NCBI RefSeq assembly: GCF_001704415.2
Contig: NC_030814.1
Span: 72,471,121-72,535,120 of the forward strand
Direction: 5' to 3'
Length of the DNA stretch: 64,000 bases
Origin: Capra hircus
Taxonomy: Eukaryota; Chordata; Mammalia; Artiodactyla; Bovidae
The position numbers and the translations under genes are program-made. Under the pieces are notes generated by a model. That model made no database searches. It was not told the origin of the DNA and saw only the letters and a list, made by a program, of their open reading frames with translations. Positions 59,011 through 64,000 of the stretch are shown here, piece after piece; positions within the stretch are counted from its first letter, which is position 1, and every line of letters begins with the position of its first letter.

Positions 59011-59109
59011 CGGGAGGAAGAGATCTGGGGGAATCAGAGCTCTGCTTGCACTGGCTGCTGAGTGTATGAAAAAACTGAATTGCATGCTGATCCAGCGGCC
59101 TGCGAGATC

Positions 59110-59470
59110 CTCTCCCTGGGTGTATCCCAGGTACCACACACTCAGTTTGTCCAAAATGCAACTCTCCCTTTCCCCAGATGTCTTGCCCAGCAGCCCCCCA
59201 ACCTAGCCAGAATCCTGCAGACCACCCCCACGATCACCTCTTACATCCAGTTTGGTTCCTGTCAGTTTCCCTCGGACCTCTCAAAACTGCCAACTCTTCA
59301 TCCCCACCACCTTTGCCGTACTGTCTCTCATCTAGACCATCACAGGGAAAGGGCTGGGTAAATGAATGAAGAGCAGGATGCATGAGAGGTTGAATAAATG
59401 ATTGGCCAACCCCTCCTCTCCAGCCTCCTAAGCAATCTTTGAAAACACACATTTCAGACTGTGACCTTTC
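59110..59470 (+). mobile_element. L2 LINE fragment
   Basis: AACCTAGCCAGAATCCTGCA and AAACACACATTTCAGACTG with C/T-rich surroundings suggest L2. Weak call. Confidence 0.35.
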
Positions 59471-59789
59471 CTCAATCGTAAACCATTCCCATCTCCCCAG
59501 GGCCTACACAGACATAAACTGGTGATCCACAGACATACTTTGGCCCACATACCAGAGTTTTTAAATCTTGAATTAATTGGGATATTTTACATTAAACTTC
59601 TGTATTTCCCACTTCTGACTGATACTACCAGGATGCATTTCTCCAGGACAGTACTTGGCTAATGGAATATGGTCCCCCCTTTAGACAAGGCACATGCTCT
59701 CTAGTTTGAGGACCCAGTCTGCTTCCCTCGATTAGATTACCTACCTGGCCCCTATAGCATCAGAATTTGTGACCCATGGCCTAAAGGAG

Positions 59790-59975
59790 AACAGCATAAC
59801 TTCTAGGTAGCATGTTGCATGGGGTGGGCTAAAAAGGGAGGGTGAAAAGTTAGATTGTGGCCAAGTTGTGAAGGGCCTTGATTGCCCTTTTAGGAAGCCT
59901 GGCCTTTATCCAGAGGGCCAATGGGAGCAGTGAAGCAGGGAAATGGTATGGTTGGGTTCGTTTATTAGCCCAGAC
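59790..59975 (+). repeat. Ancient interspersed repeat, family not assigned
   Basis: GAAGGGCCTTGATTGCCC, GCCTGGCCTTTATCCAGAGG and CCAATGGGAGCAGTGAAGCA are the middle of the recurring repeat. Confidence 0.5.
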
Positions 59976-60120
59976 CCTATGGACAGGAGGGGATCAGACA
60001 AAGGTAGAGAATGTGGTAAGAAGGCCTGGCTGTTAGAAACAGTGAGAGGGAAGAGGCCTGGATAGAGGCTTCTCCCACTGGGTCTCCTCTGAGTCTGAGT
60101 CTGCTCTTTCTGTGTTTCAG

Positions 60121-60286
60121 AACCAGACAGAAGCCTGGGGCACAAGCATGGTCATGAGGGCAACTGGGCAGTGCTGAAGACCCAGCCTGGCTCCAGCTGC
60201 TTCGCAAGGACTCCAGCCCCCCAGGACCCCAGCCCACAGCCTTCTGCTGCCCACAGGATGGGAGCCTGGGGGCTGGGAGCCAGGCC
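60121..60286 (+). other. GPRIN1: GPRIN1 exon 2 leader with relic N-terminal coding sequence
   Basis: From the acceptor to the ATG at 60287. The main frame stays open from 60158 and reads [15 protein letters not shown] and [12 protein letters not shown], which I recall as the N-terminus of human GPRIN1. The codon at the place of the human initiator, 60164-60166, is CTG, and the frame has TGA at 60155-60157. Two short upstream ORFs, 60148-60177 and 60258-60290, lie in other frames. Translation here is possible only from a non-AUG start. Confidence 0.7.
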
Positions 60287-63058
60287 ATGAGGGACTGCTG
60301 CCCCTCCCAGCAAAAGGCCATCCCTACACACCCAAGGCACACCCCCGCCCAAAGCCCAAGTATGGACTCTAGACACAGCAGCCCCAGTGGGGCTGGGGAA
60401 GGGGCGTCCTGCTCTGAGGACCTTGGCAGGAGTGTGGCCTACCCCTCCATGACCCACATCCCTTCCCAAGAGGCAGCCACCAAGGAGACATTAGGGACAC
60501 AAGGAGCCTTGATCTCAGGAACACCAGAAACCACCTTCTCTGGGAGGCCAGAGCCTGTGTCCTCAGTGAAAACTGATCCTTCACCCTCAGAGAACAGAAA
60601 TCTGATGTTCTTAGAGAATATGGATTCCAAGTCTTCAAAACAGGTAGATTCCATTTCCATAGGAAAGGAAGATGCTGAGTCCTTGAGGAAGACAGATCCT
60701 ATGTTGACAGGAAAAACGGAGCCTGCAATCGTAGGGAAAGGGGATTCTGTGGCTTCTAGAAGGAAGGATCCTGTGACCCCAGGAAAAGAGGAGCCTGGAT
60801 CCTTGGGAAAGGTGGATCCTCAGTGCTCCAGCAAGATGGATACAGTGTCCCTAAGGAAGGAGGAGCCTGGATCCTTGGGCAAAGTGGATCCTGTATTCCC
60901 AAGAAAGGAGGAGCCCAGGTATTCAGGAAAAGAACTTCAAGTGTCCTCAGAAGAGGTGGGGCCTGCATTTGCAGAAAAGACAGATCTTGTAGCCTTGGGA
61001 AAGAGAGATCCCGAGCTCTCAGCAAACGCGGATCCTGTGTCCTTGGAAATGCTGCTTCCAGGGTCACCAGGCAAAATCATGCCTGGAACAGTGGCTCTGG
61101 GGCCATCAGGAAGGGTAGATCCTACTCACTTGGGGATGACAGATCCTGTATCTATGGTAAATGCAGAAATTATGTCCTACACAAAAGAGGACCCTCAGTT
61201 CCTAGGAAAGATGGACCCTGCCTCCTCAGGAAAGCAAGGCTCCACGTCTGTGGGAATGACAAAAACCATGTCTACTGGACAGGTGGAGCCCATGTCTTTG
61301 AAAAATATGGACCCCATGTCTTCAGGCGAAGTGGGTTCGGTTTCTTTGGCAAAAGTGGATCCTGTGTGCTCAGGAGAGCCAGAGCCCTTGTCTCCCGTGC
61401 AGGCAGAACTGATGTCAGTGGGAAAGACAGAAACCGCATCCTCAAGAAAGAAGGACCTAGTGTCCTCCAGAAAGGGGGATCCCATCTCTGTGGGAAACAC
61501 AAAAACATCACCTCCTGGAAAAGTAAATCCTGAATCATCAGGAAAGATAGACTCTGCGTCCTCTGGTCCCATGGGTCCTCCTTCCTCTGAAAGAGCTGAG
61601 GCAGTGACTAGGGGGAAAGCAGACACATTGTCCTCGGAAAAGACAGGTCCCCTGGGCCCTGGAAAGGTGGGTCCCCCAGCCTTGGGGAAGGCTGATCCCC
61701 CCACTTCAGGGAAAGTGGACCCTGTGATCAAGGGAAAGCCAGAAGCTGTTCTCCCCAGAGACATAGACTCCGAGTCCGCAGGAAAGGTGACCCCCGTGAG
61801 TCTAGGGAAAACAGTCCCGGCATCCTCGGGAAAGGCAGAAGCTGTCCCAGAGGGAAAGGTGGATGCTCTGCCCCTCGAGAAGGGCAATCCTATGAACTCC
61901 ACGAAGGTGGATCCCAGGGCCTCCGGGAAAGCAGAATCCAAGTCCGAGGGCAAAGCGGAAACCACACCCTCTGGGCAGGAGGGCACCGTCTCAGCCGGGA
62001 AAGTAGAGGCTACATCTTCGCCGAACGAGAAGCCACTGGGCCCAGAGAAGCCGGATCCTGGATCCTCAGCATCAGCAGGCTCTATTGCCTCTGGAAAGGT
62101 GGCGCCTGTAGCCCTGGACAAGACTGACTCTGTGCCTCCAAGAAAGGGGGAGCCCCCATCGTCAGGGAAGGGGGACAGCCTGACTCTGGAGAAGGCCTCC
62201 TCCAGGCAGGCAGATGACAAACCCTGTGACTCCGCTCCTTCTCCCGCAGATGGCGGGGGCCGCGTGGAGCCAGCGTCACTGCCCAGCTCCGAGGCCTCCA
62301 GCCTCGTCCGGAAGGACCCGGCGGCTGCCAGGGCCGAGAGAAGCCCCGGCCTGGAGGCGGTCGCGCCGCCGCCGCCCGGGCCGCGGACTCGCGACAACTT
62401 CACCAAGGTGCCGTCGTGGGAGGCGAGCGCCCCGCCGCCACGCGAGGACGCGGGCACGCAGGCGGGCTCGCAGGCCTGCGTATCGGTGGCCGTGAGCCCC
62501 ATGTCTCCGCAGGACGGCGCGGGCGGCCCGGCCTTCAGCTTCCAGGGGGCGCCGCGCGCGCCCAGCCCCGCGCCCGGGCCGCCCTCTCGCCGGGACGCGG
62601 GCCTGCAAGTGTCCCTGGGCGCCGCCGAGACGCGCTCCGTGGCCACTGGGCCCATGACGCCGCAGGCCGCCGCGCCGCCCGCCTTCCCCGAAGTGCGGGT
62701 GCGGCCGGGCTCCGCGCTGGCGGCCGCCGCGGCGCCCCCCGAGGCGGTCGAGCCGGTGCGCGACGTAAGCTGGGACGAAAAGGGCATGACGTGGGAGGTG
62801 TACGGCGCCGCCATGGAGGTGGAGGTGCTGGGCATGGCCATCCAGAAGCATCTGGAGCGACAGATCGAGGAGCACGGTCGCCAGGGGGCGCCCGCGCCGC
62901 CACCTCCCGCTGCGCGCCCGGGCCCCGGCCGCGCGGGCTCTGTCCGCACCGCGCCCGCTGAGGGAGCCGCCAAGCGCCCGCCGGGCCTCTTCCGCGCGCT
63001 GCTGCAGAGTGTGCGGCGCCCGCGATGCTGCTCGCGGGCCGGGCCCACGGCCGAGTGA
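60287..63058 (+). CDS. GPRIN1: G protein-regulated inducer of neurite outgrowth 1
   Basis: From family knowledge this is a neuronal plasma-membrane protein that binds activated G-alpha of the Gi/o/z class and promotes neurite growth. One exon codes 923 residues from the first in-frame ATG, with up to 41 more if the upstream CTG is used. Residues about 95-650 are low-complexity, built of degenerate units of the form S-x-GK-x-DP. The last 230 residues hold the conserved GPRIN C-terminal domain: [39 protein letters not shown], then [20 protein letters not shown] and the helix [13 protein letters not shown] (about 826-866). The end [13 protein letters not shown] has a cysteine pair beside basic residues (C914, C915), fitting palmitoylated membrane attachment. 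The 3' third is CpG-dense. The start is uncertain; the rest is secure. Confidence 0.95.
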   Translation: MRDCCPSQQKAIPTHPRHTPAQSPSMDSRHSSPSGAGEGASCSEDLGRSVAYPSMTHIPSQEAATKETLGTQGALISGTPETTFSGRPEPVSSVKTDPSPSENRNLMFLENMDSKSSKQVDSISIGKEDAESLRKTDPMLTGKTEPAIVGKGDSVASRRKDPVTPGKEEPGSLGKVDPQCSSKMDTVSLRKEEPGSLGKVDPVFPRKEEPRYSGKELQVSSEEVGPAFAEKTDLVALGKRDPELSANADPVSLEMLLPGSPGKIMPGTVALGPSGRVDPTHLGMTDPVSMVNAEIMSYTKEDPQFLGKMDPASSGKQGSTSVGMTKTMSTGQVEPMSLKNMDPMSSGEVGSVSLAKVDPVCSGEPEPLSPVQAELMSVGKTETASSRKKDLVSSRKGDPISVGNTKTSPPGKVNPESSGKIDSASSGPMGPPSSERAEAVTRGKADTLSSEKTGPLGPGKVGPPALGKADPPTSGKVDPVIKGKPEAVLPRDIDSESAGKVTPVSLGKTVPASSGKAEAVPEGKVDALPLEKGNPMNSTKVDPRASGKAESKSEGKAETTPSGQEGTVSAGKVEATSSPNEKPLGPEKPDPGSSASAGSIASGKVAPVALDKTDSVPPRKGEPPSSGKGDSLTLEKASSRQADDKPCDSAPSPADGGGRVEPASLPSSEASSLVRKDPAAARAERSPGLEAVAPPPPGPRTRDNFTKVPSWEASAPPPREDAGTQAGSQACVSVAVSPMSPQDGAGGPAFSFQGAPRAPSPAPGPPSRRDAGLQVSLGAAETRSVATGPMTPQAAAPPAFPEVRVRPGSALAAAAAPPEAVEPVRDVSWDEKGMTWEVYGAAMEVEVLGMAIQKHLERQIEEHGRQGAPAPPPPAARPGPGRAGSVRTAPAEGAAKRPPGLFRALLQSVRRPRCCSRAGPTAE

Positions 63059-63080
63059 TCGGCTCCGCTTTTGTACGCCC
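62250..63080 (+). other. GPRIN1: CpG-dense 3' coding part of GPRIN1
   Basis: Composition changes sharply at about 62250, from a balanced repeat region to very GC- and CpG-rich sequence (GCCGCC and CGCGCG runs) coding the conserved C-terminal domain. It looks like an intragenic CpG island. Confidence 0.6.
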
Positions 63081-63965
63081 GGGTTTCCAACCTTCTCAGG
63101 CTCCCTTCTCGATCCCAGGCCCCTAGAAGGGATCCCCTCAACGCGCGACAGGCCTCCAAGGGGCGGGCAGCATCTAGGGCCTTCTCATCCTTTCAAGCCC
63201 CCCTTTCCCTTCCTAAACACACCAATGAATGCCCTCTACCCAGCTCCCTCGTGGTCAGGAGCCCACGAACCCAGCCCCGACACCCCCCCCCCCCCGTCCC
63301 CTCATAGCCCTCAGCGCCACCCCCTCCCTGCCACACTAGGCGACCTCTGGGAACCTAGCCTTGAGAGCTAGGGCAGACTCCTGAGATGTCCAGACAGGTG
63401 CGCTGTGGTCTCCAGAGGCAGCCAGGTCCCCAGAACGGGAGAAACTGTGTACAAAAGCCCCAAGTATGTGAGGATTGGCATGTGAGACCCCCGATGTGCA
63501 AGCTCGGGGTGTATGCGAGTGCGTGTCCACGCGGCGGGCTGGCCCCGTGGCCTGGGCATCTCTTGCATGCTGGTAGTCGTCCCCTGTTCCTGTCCCCCCC
63601 TCACCTGGCCCTATCCCCACCCTCACTGGACACCACTCCACAATTCCCAGACAGGCCAAAGGCAGCTGCAGGAGTGCCCTGTGGGCGCAGCTGCAAGAGT
63701 CACAGAAACGCTGGAGGGTCATGGTCAGAGGCCCACAGCCTGGTGACAGCTGGCCTTGGGTGCTGGGGACACGACGGAAAGCTCACTCTACAACCACCGT
63801 AGTCCCTAAAAGACCACCCTCTCTGGTCCCTCATTCCCCAGTGCCGTGAGCCCCACAAGTCCCTTGTGACCACTCAGTACCCCTGTTCCCCAACCCTCCA
63901 GCCACGGTTTTTGGCTACAAACTGTCACAATACATTGGTAATAAAATACTCCCCCAACCCTTGTC
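63059..63965 (+). other. GPRIN1: GPRIN1 3' UTR
   Basis: The sequence between the TGA and the poly(A) signal, about 0.9 kb. It is C-rich, with a poly-C run at about 63285-63297, and I see no SINE or LINE. The end is estimated. Confidence 0.75.
63940..63945 (+). promoter_or_regulatory. GPRIN1: GPRIN1 poly(A) signal AATAAA
   Basis: A canonical hexamer in GGTAATAAAATAC about 880 bp after the stop. A T/G-rich stretch (CTTGTCAGTTGTGATTGG) begins about 15 bp later and fits a downstream element. Confidence 0.8.
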
Positions 63966-64000
63966 AGTTGTGATTGGCTACAAGCAGATGGAGGTGGAGC

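Larger units (their letters stand above)
53025..60120 (+). other. GPRIN1: GPRIN1 intron 1
   Basis: Inferred 7.1-kb intron between the GTAAGC donor of the CpG-island exon and the TTTCAG acceptor of the coding exon. It holds Bov-tA, MIR, L1M and L2 copies. I see no additional exon. Confidence 0.65.

Noticed and set aside
60823..61533. 236-codon open frame in the second plus frame of GPRIN1
   Set aside because: It follows from the periodic repeat of the real frame and has no independent support.
60600..62220. Repeated units in GPRIN1 considered as a CRISPR or satellite array
   Set aside because: The units are degenerate, keep the reading frame and code S-x-GK-x-DP motifs. This is a protein repeat in a mammalian gene.

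Overview
The window is nuclear DNA of a ruminant, most likely a bovid. Multi-exon genes with GT-AG introns, CpG-island promoters and polyadenylation signals show a vertebrate. Many Bov-tA and BOV-A2 SINEs, BovB LINE fragments and a CHR-type SINE restrict it to ruminants. The gene order TSPAN17 - EIF4E1B - SNCB - GPRIN1 matches human 5q35.2 (from memory), read here in the inverted direction. The beta-synuclein C-terminus carries YEEQPQ, which I recall as the bovine form.

Layout. 1-7.1 kb is intergenic with old repeats. 7.59-16.06 kb holds the whole TSPAN17 coding sequence on the minus strand in eight exons, with its CpG-island promoter at about 16.0-16.5 kb. 18.06-20.95 kb holds EIF4E1B on the minus strand in seven coding exons. 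21-32.8 kb is a repeat-rich spacer of L2, nested L1, BovB and Bov SINEs. 32.85-41.96 kb is SNCB on the plus strand: a non-coding CpG-island exon, five coding exons and a clear AATAAA. 42-52.3 kb is a second spacer with a GC-box-rich, promoter-like patch at about 43.0 kb and a decayed 1.1-kb BovB. 52.3-63.96 kb is GPRIN1 on the plus strand: a CpG-island 5' exon, a 7.1-kb intron and one large coding exon ending in AATAAA at 63,940.

All exon boundaries were set by hand from splice signals, frame continuity and remembered family sequences. They close exactly: TSPAN17 gives 270 residues, EIF4E1B 231 and SNCB 134. The four genes are not a pathway. TSPAN17 is a TspanC8 tetraspanin (ADAM10 trafficking), EIF4E1B an oocyte-type cap-binding eIF4E, and SNCB and GPRIN1 are neuronal proteins.

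I found no new biological system. The most interesting point is GPRIN1. The position I recall as the initiator ATG in human is CTG here, with an in-frame stop three codons upstream, so translation must start at that CTG or 41 codons later at an ATG that overlaps the stop of a short upstream ORF. Other points are a composite BovB/Bov-tA insertion with a perfect 13-bp target duplication inside an L2, a three-level nested LINE/SINE stack, an orphan promoter-like GC patch between SNCB and GPRIN1, and one ancient repeat family recurring at least eight times in one orientation.
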